Of a stretch of 64,000 nucleotides of DNA, positions 44,853-57,000 are shown one piece after another; the first letter of the stretch is position 1; every line of letters begins with the position of its first letter. The notes below the pieces were generated by a model. It was not told where the DNA came from. It made no database searches and saw only the letters and a program-made list of their open reading frames with translations. Origin of the DNA: Haemonchus contortus (lineage: Eukaryota; Nematoda; Chromadorea; Rhabditida; Trichostrongylidae). The translations under genes were made by a program, and so were the position numbers. The stretch spans positions 17,840,757 through 17,904,756 of the forward strand of contig LS997563.1 of the NCBI GenBank assembly GCA_000469685.2. Direction: 5' to 3'.

Positions 44853-45921
44853 CTATCTTGAAACACGGCTGCGCGGCTTACAAACACTATAGAAGTCCAA
44901 AAATCGATAAGATCCAAACATGCGAGCTGCGAGAATTACATCCTTTTTTGCCGGGCGGATTCTCGCGGAAAAATGCAACCCGATAGACTGAGAGGCATTT
45001 CCGCGGAAAAAAGCGACCTAATAGATTAAAAGGCGTCAAGGGACGTGTGGTGGCAAAAAAGCGACTTTACAAGTTCACGCATTTTCGCAAACAGTTTGTA
45101 GGTATGAAACGGCTGGTAGGAGACGCCATAATCCAGTTTTTTGATGTGTTCTTTCTCTCTTTTGAATATTCTGCGATATAGCGAGAGCCTCTGCTGTAAT
45201 CTCTGAGTCCGTTCGTTGTATTCATATTTGACGTGCTATTGGTCTTGCATTATGTGTACTTAGTATTGCCATGTTTTTGCCACTATTATTCCGACCTCTT
45301 CTTTGAATTCTTTTTGCCTTATGATCACGTTTTTATGCACTACGGTGCTGTTTTTCGTATCAAGCGGTGTTACTACATAGTTTTCACCCTGCCTTAGAGA
45401 TGATCTCACTTGCTGTTTTGATGCTGTGTTTCAGATGAAGGCTAATTACCCAGGTTTGAGGCACAAGTCCCGGGCGGCTAAAGCAGTCGAGTAGTGGAAA
45501 GGAAGGCTGCCCAGACCACGAAAGCCTTTATTTCACTTCCCACAATACTTCACAATCAAGTTTCGAGTACTCTTTTTGAAGGGAAATAGGCAGTGGTCAA
45601 AGTGGTTCGATATTGCAGGCCTGTGTGGCAGCGCACTTCGGTGCTCCCCCGAGTCTGGAACACTCTCGAGATTAGAGTCATGTTCTTCCTTCTTCATAGT
45701 TTGTGGTCCTAAAACTGACCGTATTTGTGAAACTTTATTACCTCCTGACTTTACAATTCTTGTTGATCTTTATCACAATCATTCTGCTCGACCAATCCTT
45801 TAAACAGTTTTGACGCATTTTCACTCAGTTTCAGTCGCTCTTATCGTCTTCGCGCCTTCACACATTGGAAGAGCTACAGCTGAACAAGCACGTGAACTAA
45901 CTTCAAAACCTTGTTGAACTT
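44853..45921. other. Possible continuation of the retroelement remnant
   Basis: No protein family is recognised. The sequence immediately after the MITE continues the gag-side reading for a few codons only. The rest shows no gene. Confidence 0.35.
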
Positions 45922-46125
45922 ACAAGGGAAGGATACTAGGTCGCAGTGGCCATCTGAGATGAGATGTATACTGCCGAATGTGTCTCCAGGTGAGTATCTC
46001 AAATCCGCTTTCCAAATCTGCTAAACGATTCTGGGGTCAGAGTTATGGAACCATTTCCTCTCCTGTGTTAAACGCCCCGAGATGCCTATATAAGCCAACC
46101 GAAAACAAGACCGAATGTGCGGCGA

Positions 46126-46179
46126 TGGAGCAGTTGGTACGATGGTGGTCTCTCAGGATGGTCACGGAGGTTCGGATCC
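46126..46179 (+). promoter_or_regulatory. tRNA-like A and B boxes in the left arm
   Basis: TGGAGCAGTTGG (46126-46137) and GGTTCGGATCC (46169-46179) resemble Pol III A and B boxes, with spacing like a tRNA gene or tRNA-derived SINE. The cloverleaf is poor, so this is not called a tRNA. The mirror copy is at 47293-47346 on the minus strand. Confidence 0.45.
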
Positions 46180-47292
46180 TTGGTGCTTCTGCTCGTTTTG
46201 CATTTTGAAAAAACATCTCCCAAACGCTTGCAAAATGCTTTTACGCTTCATATCCACCATCTATAGGGTTCCCTTACGTTTGACAAATGCTGTAAAGGAT
46301 AATATAATGGAAGTTTTTCTTTACCCTCATTTACCCCCACCCACCGAATAGAGATGCAGTCCTATCCCAATCACTCGAAGGGGTTGCGAAATTTATGAAT
46401 TTATGGCAGCACTGTGCAGTTTCGACAGAGGGGAGAGCGGGGGGGGGTCGGATGACTCATCTGACCGTAATACTCGCTGTTAGAGCAATGCCCTCTGCTC
46501 GGCCAGAAATGAACCATTATGGGTACTATTCTACCTATTACACCCCCAAAACCTCAAAATCTTGATTTTCGATGAAACTTCGCCTATAGGGGTAATCCGA
46601 TGCCCTGATAATGAATATGACCTTTATTTTTGGCGTTGGCACCATTTGGAGCCAATTGGCGCCAATTTGGCGCCAAATTCGCGCCAATTGGAGTCAAATG
46701 GCGCCAGCGCCAAAAATTAATGTTATATTCGTCATCAGGACCTCAAATAACCCTTAAACGCATGTTTTCAGCAATTTTGGTGAAAACACCCTTGGCGCCA
46801 AATTGGCGCCAATTGGCTCCAAACGGTGCCAACGTCAAAAATACAGGTCATATTCATTATCAGGGCATCGGATTACCTCTATAGGCGAAGTTTCATCGAA
46901 AATCAAGATTTTGAGGTTTTGGGGGTGTAATAGGTAGAATAGTACCCATAATGGTTCATTTCTGGCCGAGCAGAGGGCATTGCTCTAACAGCGAGTATTA
47001 CGGTCAGATGAGTCATCCGACCCCCCCCCCCCCGCTCTCCCCTCTGTCGAAACTGCACAGTGCTGCCATAAATTCATAAATTTTGCAACCCCTTCGAGTG
47101 ATTGGGATAGGACTGCATCTCTATTCGGTGGGTGGGGGTAAATGAGGGTAAAGAAAAACTTCCATTATATTATCCTTTACAGCATTTGTCAAACGTAAGG
47201 GAACCCTATAGATGGTGGATATGAAGCGTAAAAGCATTTTGCAAGCGTTTGGGAGATGTTTTTTTAAAATGCAAAACGAGCAGAAGCACCAA

Positions 47293-47346
47293 GGATCCGA
47301 ACCTCCGTGACCATCCTGAGAGTCCGCCATCGTACCAACTGCTCCA
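47293..47346 (-). promoter_or_regulatory. tRNA-like A and B boxes in the right arm
   Basis: Mirror image of 46126-46179, with the B box GGTTCGGATCC intact. Transcription from either arm would run toward the centre of the palindrome. Confidence 0.45.
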
Positions 47347-48119
47347 TCGCCGCACATTCAGTCTTGTTTTCGGTTGGCTTATATAGGCATCTCGGGGCGT
47401 TTAACACAGGAGAGGAAATGGTCCCATAACTCTGACCCCAGAATCGTTTAGCAGATTTGGAAAGCGGATTTGAGATACTCACCTGGAGACACATTCGGCA
47501 GTATACATCTCATCTCAGATGGCCACTGCGACCTAGTATCCTTCCCTTGTTAGTATAATCCTGTAGTGGAGCATGCATTTTTCATTTCCCGCTCTAATTT
47601 ATTTTTAGTTCCAATTACGGATTTTCATTTTCGAATGTTGCAATCCATGATTTTCAAGGTCAGCTTCTTCATCCTGAATGCTGTGATTTATGTGATAAAA
47701 GGACCTCTTCTCTCTTTAAATTTTCATATGATTCAAAGGGGTCTTTTCTTTTACTTTCATATTGGTTCTTTGGTTCCCATCGCGTGTCCAGCGTCATCGT
47801 AAGCCAAGGTGTGGTAAGTTGCCAAGGCTCCGACAAAGTAACTGCCCCTGCAAAGAAAACACTGCATTCCTTGGCCGAATTGATCAATGTGGGTAGAAAA
47901 CAAGAAAGAAAAAAAGAGAAAAAGAAGACGTTCTCACAGTTTGGACGCCTTCAGAGGAAAAATTCTGATAAGAGAAGAACAACAAGAAGTTGTGGGGGAG
48001 TAGTCGCATCAGAATTAGGGGGGGAGGCGTAGGGGAAGGAGGGTGGAAACGATAGGCAATTATTGTTATTAAGACCACAATGAATGTTATGCTGTCTCTA
48101 TCAGATCGTATTTTAGCTT

Positions 48120-48670
48120 GCTCACCTGATTCGAACCCTCTTTGCAGAAGAACATGAGTGGGATCAGAAGGAGGTAGCATGGATATGTTATTAGAGTACA
48201 AAGAACCAGGTGAGCAAAAAGCAGAGAAGAGCTCACTCATCAGGAGCTGCTGAAAGAGCTCGATTGCGAAGAGACCAGGAAGCAAAGGGGCAGCGGAGAG
48301 CTTGGCAGTCAAGAAATGCAGAAACAGCTAGAACGCGGAGGGATAGAAAGGATAGGAGCAACATCAAATATGCTCGGGAAGGATTGTTGAAAGAGCAAGA
48401 GCGCACAGGGAACAAGAAGGAAAGAAGCAACGGCAAGCTTGCTCAAGAAGAGCAAGAGGGTGAAGGATTATGAAAAGAAGAGCAGAAAAGAGCTCGTCTA
48501 ACAGAAATAAGTGCAAACTAGGCGGTGAGGAGTTCAGGAAAGCGAAGAGCAACAAAGAGCTTGACATCCACGACATGCAACACGAGCACGATTTTGGAGA
48601 CAACGTAAAGGCGATGACGTGCAACGTGAAGAGCGAAACGTTGCGATTGCAAAAAGGGAGCGCATGAAAA
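48120..48670 (+). other. Arg/Glu/Ala-rich repeat ORF remnant
   Basis: The frames at 48210-48473 and 48470-48667 read ERARLRRDQEAKGQRRAWQS, then ETARTRRDRKD, KEQERTGNKK and similar. This is a degenerate repeat of roughly 20-23 residues on a strongly purine-rich strand. Such ERARLRRD.EA.RRR repeats occur near the N-terminus of some Helitron-encoded and other nematode repeat proteins, but no helicase or Rep motif is visible here. Broken by stops. Confidence 0.4.
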
Positions 48671-50460
48671 GCGAGTTTGAAAGAAAGTCAATTTAAAGAT
48701 TGACAGCGTATTGGATTACACGACACTATGTTTTAAGCAGAATGGGGGCTGGAAGCAGAAGAGTAGCCATGTTCAATATGGAACGAGAGGAGCGCTATAA
48801 CTGGCTCATGAACGCTGAGTGCGAGTCGGAGAGCTAAACATTCAAGGTCTGAACCGAGAGCAGTCAAAAATATTTTCGATGCCTGCTGCAATAATGGATT
48901 ATGGATCATCACAGTCTGATTTTGAACATCTTACTGACCTTCCTACCATAAGTGCAACAGCCATTAGAATAGTTATATCTTGTTCCCATTTCATGCGTCA
49001 AGCCAACAAAGTAGATCTTTTCGCAATTATTGCCACGATTATTTATAGCTTTATTCAGTGAGCAAAAAAAAAACATAAATTTGCTGACAATGGTATGTTT
49101 CAATTTTTTTACAAATCTTTATATAAGTAAGTGAAGGTTGAATTTTTAACATTACATTGTGAGTTGCTGGTAAATTTTTCTGATCAGCATTACTTTACTA
49201 CTGTTCAGTTCATATTCGTTTTGTAAAATGCCACAGCGTTATCTCTTTTGTCCCTATACCCTTTTTGTCTGTTTTCTATCGCCCCCCGCATCCACCCTAT
49301 ACTTAGTTCCGTGGCTCGGTATTTATGAACCTTTTTCCTCAATCATATTTCAATCTCCAGTGTAAGTGTGCCCATAGCTGCTTTTACAATAGCGCTCGAA
49401 AGTATTCAGCGGAAAGCTTCTTCAGTTGTATTTTTTAGTCGTAACGCCTTTCCTACTGAACCTAATCATGCAAAATTTCGATATGTGTAGCGTGGAAGTA
49501 TTGTGAATATTTGCCACTAATAAGCAGTTATCTGATCATGTTCCAAATATCATAAAGGGCTTGAACTCAAAATCAACTGGAATTACAGACGATGTTCCTT
49601 CTGAAACTCCTTTCTTTTTGCGAAGTCTCAAGTGTACGGGCGCTAATGCCGAGCGCAGTAGAGAAGAATAACGCACATAAGGTGCGACTAACTGCAGACG
49701 TCACTAACTTTGCTTAAGGGGATATTGCTACCGCAAAAAACACCCAGCTCCCGGCTTTGTCGTCAATCAGGGTTGGATGATGTGAAATATGCATCAGTCG
49801 AACATATTAAAATTCCGTGCGATTTGCTTCACAAAGAAAAAAGTTGAGAAGGAAAACGCGTTGGAGCTTTTGGCCAAATACTTTCGAGCGCTACTGTACA
49901 CTACTCGCCGTAAGAACTCAAAAATTTGCGATAGTACCGCGAGTTCGCGTCTTTTTCGTCTTTTCTTTATGAATCGCTTTAAAATAAATCAATCGAGGAG
50001 AAATACCGTTGAACTCAGCTCATCGAGCTCTACAGGATGATACCCTAAAATGTTGAAAATGCTTTATTTTGGATTGCGCCATGCACTTGAGCTCCATCCG
50101 AAATGTGATTGCATGCACACGGGGTGCACGCTTTAGCGCTTGGAGGAGTTCATTGGTCCCTGACGGTGATCTGTTCAGAATTTGCTTTGGATTGCGCCAT
50201 GCACTCAATTTTACTCAGTACAATGTGAAAAAGATTATTGGTTCTGTTCAGTCCCCATTGTTCCTTTTTTGGGTTCAAGGCTGTGGATAAGTGCGTCTAC
50301 GGTTTCTGCACTTAACATTCCTCTTTGCAGGTTCTATTGAGAGTATGACATCAATTTACGGCAAAATAACAAAGTCGATTTTTCTGGCATTTTCCAGTTT
50401 TTGAAGGAATTTTTTTCCGGATCCTGAGACGGCGGCAGCGAGGCACTCCACTGTCATAGA
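48671..50460. other. No gene recognised
   Basis: Apart from the dispersed repeat at 49391-49500 (partner at 29757), there is a 20-bp direct repeat TTTGGATTGCGCCATGCACT at about 50069 and 50187. Short frames have no family match. Confidence 0.4.
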
Positions 50461-50964
50461 CTACACTTTGTATTCTGCGAGGCTGTTATGATACACCCTA
50501 TCATAGATCAGAATTTCTCCCTTAGTATGGCCCCAAACTTCGAACTTCGTCAAGCCCAATTCATAAAACAATGTTTTTCCCTTTCCCGTTGGCCTTTTTG
50601 CAACTGCGTTATACATTGTTAGATTCCCCGTGTAAAATCCTATCGAATGATATATTGGTCGACCCGTGAGTAAAACCTCCCTCCACAACCACTTTCTGCA
50701 GTAGGCCTGACTCTGAACGGTTTCCTGCAGGGCGTGTTTCGATACGCATGCGGCCGGGTACTGTATTGGCGGGAATTTGGAAGCTTTCAAATGGTAATTA
50801 TTCGAATGGGTGATTAGATCTGCTGGTGGCGGGGTGCTGAAGTGGCGAGAAATGGGGTTAGATCGATCAATGATTACTTTCGTGGGGGGAAAGATCTGCA
50901 GGGCCAACTGGGCAGGATTTCCGACACGATCGTGTACAGTGAAGCGGCACACTAGTACGTGCAT
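50461..50964 (-). CDS. Uncharacterised 167-residue uninterrupted frame
   Basis: This is the longest uninterrupted intergenic frame in the left 60 kb other than transposon pieces. It starts MHVLVCRFTVHD and ends VYHNSLAEYKV. It has no signal peptide, no clear membrane segment, and scattered Tyr/Pro/His. It contains one possible nucleotide-binding-like phrase, RPTGKGKT, which is too short to call. I do not recognise it; single-exon structure is unusual for this genome, so it could be a retrocopy, a TE-derived frame or chance. Confidence 0.3.
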   Translation of the reverse strand: MHVLVCRFTVHDRVGNPAQLALQIFPPTKVIIDRSNPISRHFSTPPPADLITHSNNYHLKASKFPPIQYPAACVSKHALQETVQSQAYCRKWLWREVLLTGRPIYHSIGFYTGNLTMYNAVAKRPTGKGKTLFYELGLTKFEVWGHTKGEILIYDRVYHNSLAEYKV

Positions 50965-51187
50965 GCAATTTCAAAAGTTTTGAACTTGTATAAATTGAGG
51001 GAGTTATCAGCTTTCAAAAGTATTTCTGCCTCCTATGTCTACTAATATATAATCAAATGAAAACCGTCCCTTGCTTGCAAGGCGTCAATGCCTTCATCTT
51101 TTCTATCAAAGGAACCAATTCCCTGTGAGATGAACGCATTGTCGATCATTTATGGCAAGGCTAGAAATCCTATCGTACTAGTTTCAG

Positions 51188-52362
51188 TTGTGGATGCGTT
51201 CAAATCGTCTACCTTGGCACAGCGCAATACCAGTGCCAGTGTGGAAAAGCACCAGTGAGTTCGTTTCGGAGAAACATCTTGATCTTGAAGGCTACCTGAG
51301 CTTTCCAGACTACCACAACGACCACTGAGGCACCTACCACTCTTCCCCCTATCACGCCGGTGCAATACCCCTCGGTAGGGACTACTATACTGACATTTTT
51401 GCTAAAAACAATCCTAATAATCGGACAATGTAGCCTTCGACAAATGGTCCAGGACAGTGTCAATGCGTAATGATCCAGATCTCGGGGCCATCTTCAGCAC
51501 AGTATCAATGCAACTGCCATGGAAACCAAGTAAGTAACTGCTTGAGAGAGACATCGGATAGAATTCTCTCACCTAAGGTTGCTCAGAATCTACCGAATTC
51601 TGGTTTTTTCTAACTGCATTTTGTAATAAAAATCAGCCATAAGATCAAAAGTTCTATTCTTTGCTCATTACATGAGAAATTCTTTATAACAGTACCCAGC
51701 TCTGAACAACGATGCTCCGTTGTTACTCCGGCTTCAGAAGCCACCGAGATTTGTGATAAGCAAGCAATACAACTCACTCGTATGAATGTTTTTGAGGATA
51801 CCTGAAGCGATTTTTATCTTAAGACCTAGCCTCCGATTACTTATGCTCTCGAATTACCTCCTGTAGAGACTCCTGCGGTGATTGCTGATGCACCACAACA
51901 TCATCAAGGTAGGTGCCGTTTCAGAAGGGTCGATGCTTGTCAGTATTTTAAGGTCAAAAGGAGCAGTGCAACACTGAAAAAAAACGACTATGTTTTTTGT
52001 TTCTGGTTGCTCAGGGTTTTCTTGCTCTATCGAGATTTCAATTTTTAAAGAACTAGCTCTATAGGTAAATTACTGTGGAAGGTCAAGGGTTTAGTCCCAC
52101 CCATCTCGTTAACTTTTCAGGGCTACGATTTCATAATTTAAGGGACCCGTTTTCCCTTCTGAATTAAGAACTGCAAAATTGCAATTTACTTATTCTTTTA
52201 TAGTGCTTCAGAAGAGTTTTTACAGCCAGCACCCAATATCCGCTGACAACCTCCTGTATGGTTTCCGTAGATGTGCCATCCTCTCCTTGCGTTTGTCTTC
52301 CGCAATACGACCAGTGCACTCAGAATATCTGCTGCCTGAAAGCAAAATTCCGCAGCCATAAG
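51188..52362 (+). CDS. Cys-rich, Thr-rich protein (partial gene model)
   Basis: Six exons keep phase: 51188-51254, 51309-51374, 51434-51529, 51693-51779, 51830-51908, 52226-52362. Two modules are alike: CGCVQIVYLGTAQYQCQCGK (exon 1) and CQCVMIQI...SAQYQCNC (exon 3), that is CxCVxI-spacer-AQYQCxC. They are separated by a Thr/Pro linker (TTTTTTEAPTT). The last exon has more Cys (SPCVCLPQYDQC, QNICCLK). This looks like an extracellular modular protein. The upstream exon giving the signal peptide was not found. A TAA exactly in phase after an acceptor at 52532 could be the stop. Exon 4 is the least certain. Family not recognised. Confidence 0.5.
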
Positions 52363-52981
52363 GTAGAGTATTTCGCTGAGCTGGACATGTGCAAAAGAGC
52401 CAAGCACAGTCGATATGCTCATGAATATCTTGCACAAGATCAAGATCAAGCTCAACGACTAAAATAATCATTTCAAGGAAACTCGCCCTCCAATGCATGT
52501 CTGTACAAAGTGATGCTTTCATTTAATTACAGTAAAGATGCAAACATAGAATTCTAATGAACTAATCATGTGCATGATGAAAACCAAAGAAGCACGCGGA
52601 GTACTGGGGAGTACCGTAGGCTTCTGGCAAAATTTAGAAAAGAAACATCCCATCCTTTCTGCCGTCCTCCAAGAGCGGGATTCAGCCATGAAGATCGCAA
52701 AGAGAGAAGCGACATAGGTCAGACGAGACTGTACCTCGTCAAACATTTCCCAAAGATCCCTACCGGTCTTGGCTTGAATCACCCAGGTACATAGATTTAA
52801 TATTCAAAAAACAACAGTGTAGTTAGTGTAAGTAATCATTATCAATAAAAAAGCTTTATAAAGGTGAAGAATAAAGCCAATAACTACTACCTTCCGGATA
52901 TCGGTTACGATAACAGAATGCAAGTGTAGCAACAAAAAAAACGTAGAATGTGTCACATCACCAAGTGTAGCGAATATATTC

Positions 52982-53488
52982 GGTTGATGCATAATTATCG
53001 CGGATTTTTTCGCGGCTTCTTTTCTCTCGATATAGTATGAATATTGAATTCGGAACTTTGTAGAAATGATCTTCCCGCTTTCTTCTACAGATATGTATCT
53101 AGAAAGCCTCACATTCGCCACGTTGTGCGCTGTTAACTCAAGAAAGGTTGGGAGGTGGTAGTCATTTCGCGATCTCAACGAACTTTTCCGCGATGGAACA
53201 GTCAGCCAAAGCCAAGTAAGGAATGGGATCCGTTCTTGAATCCGTAATATTCTCCGATAGGAACTTCTATGGATTATCTCGGCTACTGCATTCGTTGAAA
53301 AATTGACAAGACAACAGAATTTACGACGAAATGACTGACTTGATGGCCCGGATCCCCTCCAGTAATTCTCTTCTACGCCTTAAGAAACACTGCCCAGCAA
53401 ATGGGAAGCAGTGCTTGACGTAGATGGCGTACACGTTCCGGAGTAATCTTCTTCTTTTCATTCAGTATTTCTATCGTTTCTTGAAATA
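52982..53488. mobile_element. Second, truncated copy of the 572-bp MITE
   Basis: It starts GGTTGATGCATAATTATCGC and matches the reverse complement of 2590-3161 throughout (shared 'catttcgcgatctcaacgaa', 'gtcagccaaagccaagtaag'). It ends near AAATAAA at 53488 without the last 35-40 bp and terminal repeat. Its distal part is also inside the left arm of the giant inverted repeat. Confidence 0.7.
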
Positions 53489-54023
53489 AAACGAACCGTT
53501 TCTAAGCACAGGCCAGATCGGCTACCCTCCTCTGCGCTCAAGCCCTCAATACTGGATGAACCCTCCCTCCCCCTCCTCTATCTAAACTTTCTAACTATTT
53601 GGTAAACGTGAGGGATGGGGCCCAGCGTTAGTCGGGTGACCCGAATGGTTTCTAAAAACCTGGGAGGATGCAGTAAAATGAAGTTAGCTCAAGATAAAGA
53701 TTTTCCTCGATTTTTCAGGATAGTCGATATAAATTCAAGATTCTCGTACAAAGCTTTGCTTTTAAACGTTTGGTAACCAAGAAATCGCGAAAGATGAGTA
53801 TTCATCCTTTTCCGTGATTATAGGCAGGCTTTCAAAAATTGTTTAGCATCTTCACAGAAGGATCTAAAGACAACACATGGTGAAAGAATTTTCCAATTGA
53901 ATTAACTCCATAATCGTTTTTTTTTCAATGTTAGGCCTACTGAAACTCAAGTGAGTAACACTAGAGTGAACCACGTTATGTGCACAAGTTGGAATATTCT
54001 GAACAACAACAAATAAAAATACG

Positions 54024-54029
54024 TTTATT
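54024..54029 (-). terminator. Polyadenylation signal, left astacin gene
   Basis: AATAAA on the minus strand, 18 bp after the stop at 54047-54049. The mirror of 63400-63405. Confidence 0.6.
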
Positions 54030-54046
54030 AAAGCTGAGCCATAGAA

Positions 54047-57000
54047 TCAGCAGAAGTTGCATGACTTTCCGCACATTCTCATCCTTGTTTTCATTGGGGT
54101 TGAGCTCATGTCGCAAAATCCAGCTCTCACGAGAGAAGAACAAATACTAGAAATGTATCAGTAGAGTATGCTGAATTTCAGTATGTTACTAAGGTCGTCA
54201 CGCACCTGCTTTCGTCCGTGCATTGAAGACCACCGATCAAGGGGTTCCTGGTGGTTGTAGGGGGGAGTGGAGGAGGCACAGTCGACCCTTGTGGGACTAA
54301 ATGGTTTTGGCTAAAACAGACTACTTTGAAATACTTCGTAAAAGAGAAAATCACGTACCATATCGATATTCGAGGACGGTCTTAGATTTGTAAAGTCTGT
54401 TGTACGTCATTATCGGAACACGATTTGTGAATGACTGAAGGGTTAGTCCAGCAGCGTCAGGTGAGCAGAATCTTCAAATCAAATCTGCGACAGTTTAAGA
54501 TATTCCGAGTCACCTACTAGAGATATTCTTTGTTCAGCGTCAAAATGTCAGAGTGGCGTACATATGTAGATGCATCTCTCAAAGAAACCAACTGGCTAGA
54601 TTTTCCGGAGGGATAAATATTTCGTTCAAGGATAAGGTGACAGTCAGTGAAGCCAAATTCAAACAAGCGCCATCGCGCATTTCAATAGGGACATCTTTAC
54701 ATGTATGCCCTCAAAATTATCAAGCCATTCGCAACCGTACCTGTAACCAGTGAGTGTTTGATCCTTATTGGTTTTGATTTCTACACCGGCATATTTGCAT
54801 CCGTCAACAGAAAGACCTTTCGTGAAATCCAGCAGTCTAACTTGAATAACAGTTCCGACTGGGGACTGAAAATACGCATTATATATCGTTCATTTAAGTA
54901 CCATTTGCAAGCCAGAAGATCAATCAGCGAAAGGTCCCTATTATTCAGAGTTGTCAAATGCATGATGCACAACGCGTAACGATCAATGTTCGAGAGTTCC
55001 GCGAGGATATAAAACATACTTCAATCCAGTAGTTACATGTTAGGAAATCTTCATTTTCACGGTTGTTACCAACAACATCTTCAAGTGTCACCCAGTTGGT
55101 AGAAGCTTGGATTTTTTCGCCGCATCCAGATGGCTGAATAAAAACAGTACTCGTCGCATTGCCCTTTCACTGTCAACATCTCGACCAATTCTCACCCTTT
55201 CTGTACATCGAGCTCCTCCGTAACCACCAGGGCAAATGCATTTTCGACAGTCTCGAGGATGAGGGAAGCCGCCCATTTCACATTTAACCGATGTACGTGG
55301 GTCGCATCTTTCTGAATAATGTGAGAAATGTAGTGACCGCCAAGTGAATGCATATGAGTGATCATTATAGTTTGTGCAAGCGTAACTATTCATTACACAT
55401 ATCTAGTGATGCTATAGACAAAAATTTGAATCCTCTTCAAAAACTGTGCTTGGTGATGGGATTCAATTGGTCTTTCGAAAATCCTATTCCGGCTCCTATG
55501 TAACGTGAATATGTACTTCAGAAAATTTCCCAATGAACGAGTAATGGAAGAATAATAATAGAGGATTACACTGCTTTTGACAAAGTTGCAAGGGCAAACA
55601 TCCCTAGATTGGTACAGAACGCATAAAAAGCATGAGCACTTAATGGCTGGTCGCTTCTTCTTATCATATAAAAACTTGGCTTCAAACCTTTGCATTTATA
55701 GTGTTCGTTGAGCATGGACAGTTCGATGAATGAAATGAATGGAGAACCAAGAGTTTGTTGATAGTTGACGTCAAACGGCACCATTGTTGGCTTTTTGTTG
55801 AACGATGCACTAGATGTAAGCATATAATGAGCAAGAAATATGATGCTCCGTCCTACTGTTCTAGTTCCTCTAACGCTGGTCAACGTTCAACTAATTGTTC
55901 TGACCATTGCAATCGTTCTCAATATGTATTGGATAAAATAAATCAATGACAACGTGATGATTGTGTTCTGTCATTTCCAGTCAGTGAATTTCAAGCTAAA
56001 CAACGATATCTTCCTGAATGCTCTATTCCTTTATCCTTAATGCCTAACAGTTCGCTTGCAATATTGTGCTATTGTTGTGGCTTAATGATTCATAGTATAT
56101 GTAAAGTTACCTAGTTCCTCCATAGTGCAAGAGACTACCATAATCGTACGTCATTCCGTAGTTGTCGTTAGTCTGTGGTGTCTCTTTATTGAACTGATTC
56201 AGCCAGTCTGCCTAAATATCACAGTATTTCATGCTACATTCACGCAACAGGAATACGTTTGGCTTCATCGTAGTGACCATGTTTGGTGTTGAGCTAACTT
56301 TTGAAGCTTTTGCATTCAAGTCATGCACGCGAAAAGGCACATTGTCTAAGTTCAGTGGACATTATTCGCTATGGTTGAGGATATAAATACTAGTCAATGA
56401 TGGCTGAGGCAGGTTTTTCTGGTGACCTAATTTCGGAAGGTTGCAGATAAAATGTGACCTGTATGCTTTTTCTTCAAATTAGTGAGTATTCACCGTTAGG
56501 TACTTACCTTGATATTGACGGTGTTCACTGTGATGAATTCATCGCGATCGTAACGAGACATGGTGTGGAAGAATCCAAGAGCGTGACCAATCTCGTGAGC
56601 AGCGGTGGATACTGATTCACAACCTGATCCCAGCGACAGTTTCTGTTCACCACCGAGTTTACCCACGTACGACCAGCAACCGTTTTCCGGGAACACCATT
56701 ATTCGGTCTTTGGCTGAAGCGATGAGCTTTTTAATGGCGGTTGGTTGGGTTGGTGGTACGTTCGACCTCGTGAGAAATCAGTTACCAAAAATTTTAACTA
56801 TCTTCGAATTATTTCTCACCCATGCGATTCTCAGCAAAATTGATGCAAGTATCCTTTTCCCACCATTTCGCTCCCTTTATAAATGCACTTCGCATCTCTC
56901 TGCCTGTAATATTGATACTGCGCATTAAGCTAAGTTCTGAAGTATAATAAGAGCAAAGCAACACTTACTGGCAAGTGGGTGGAAATAGTAGCTTACTCCT

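Larger units (their letters stand above)
45923..47549. mobile_element. 1.63-kb palindromic (foldback) element, TTA duplication
   Basis: Two arms of about 750 bp (45923 to about 46676; about 46796-47549) are mirror images about position 46736, with only occasional mismatches and poly-G length changes. The ends read CAAGGGAAGGATACTAGGTC. Flanks are TTA on both sides. The core holds repeated TTGGCGCCAA-type palindromes (46645-46700, 46790-46830). Mirrored frames of 76-78 codons exist in both arms but are products of the symmetry. A 3-bp TTA duplication fits PIF/Harbinger-like insertion; that is inference. Confidence 0.85.

Noticed and set aside
46115..46195. tRNA gene
   Set aside because: A and B boxes are visible, but acceptor and anticodon stems do not pair well, and the sequence is inside a transposon-like palindrome.
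45978..47494. Mirrored 76-78-codon frames as real genes
   Set aside because: They occur symmetrically because the element is a palindrome, and have no start context, splice support or family.
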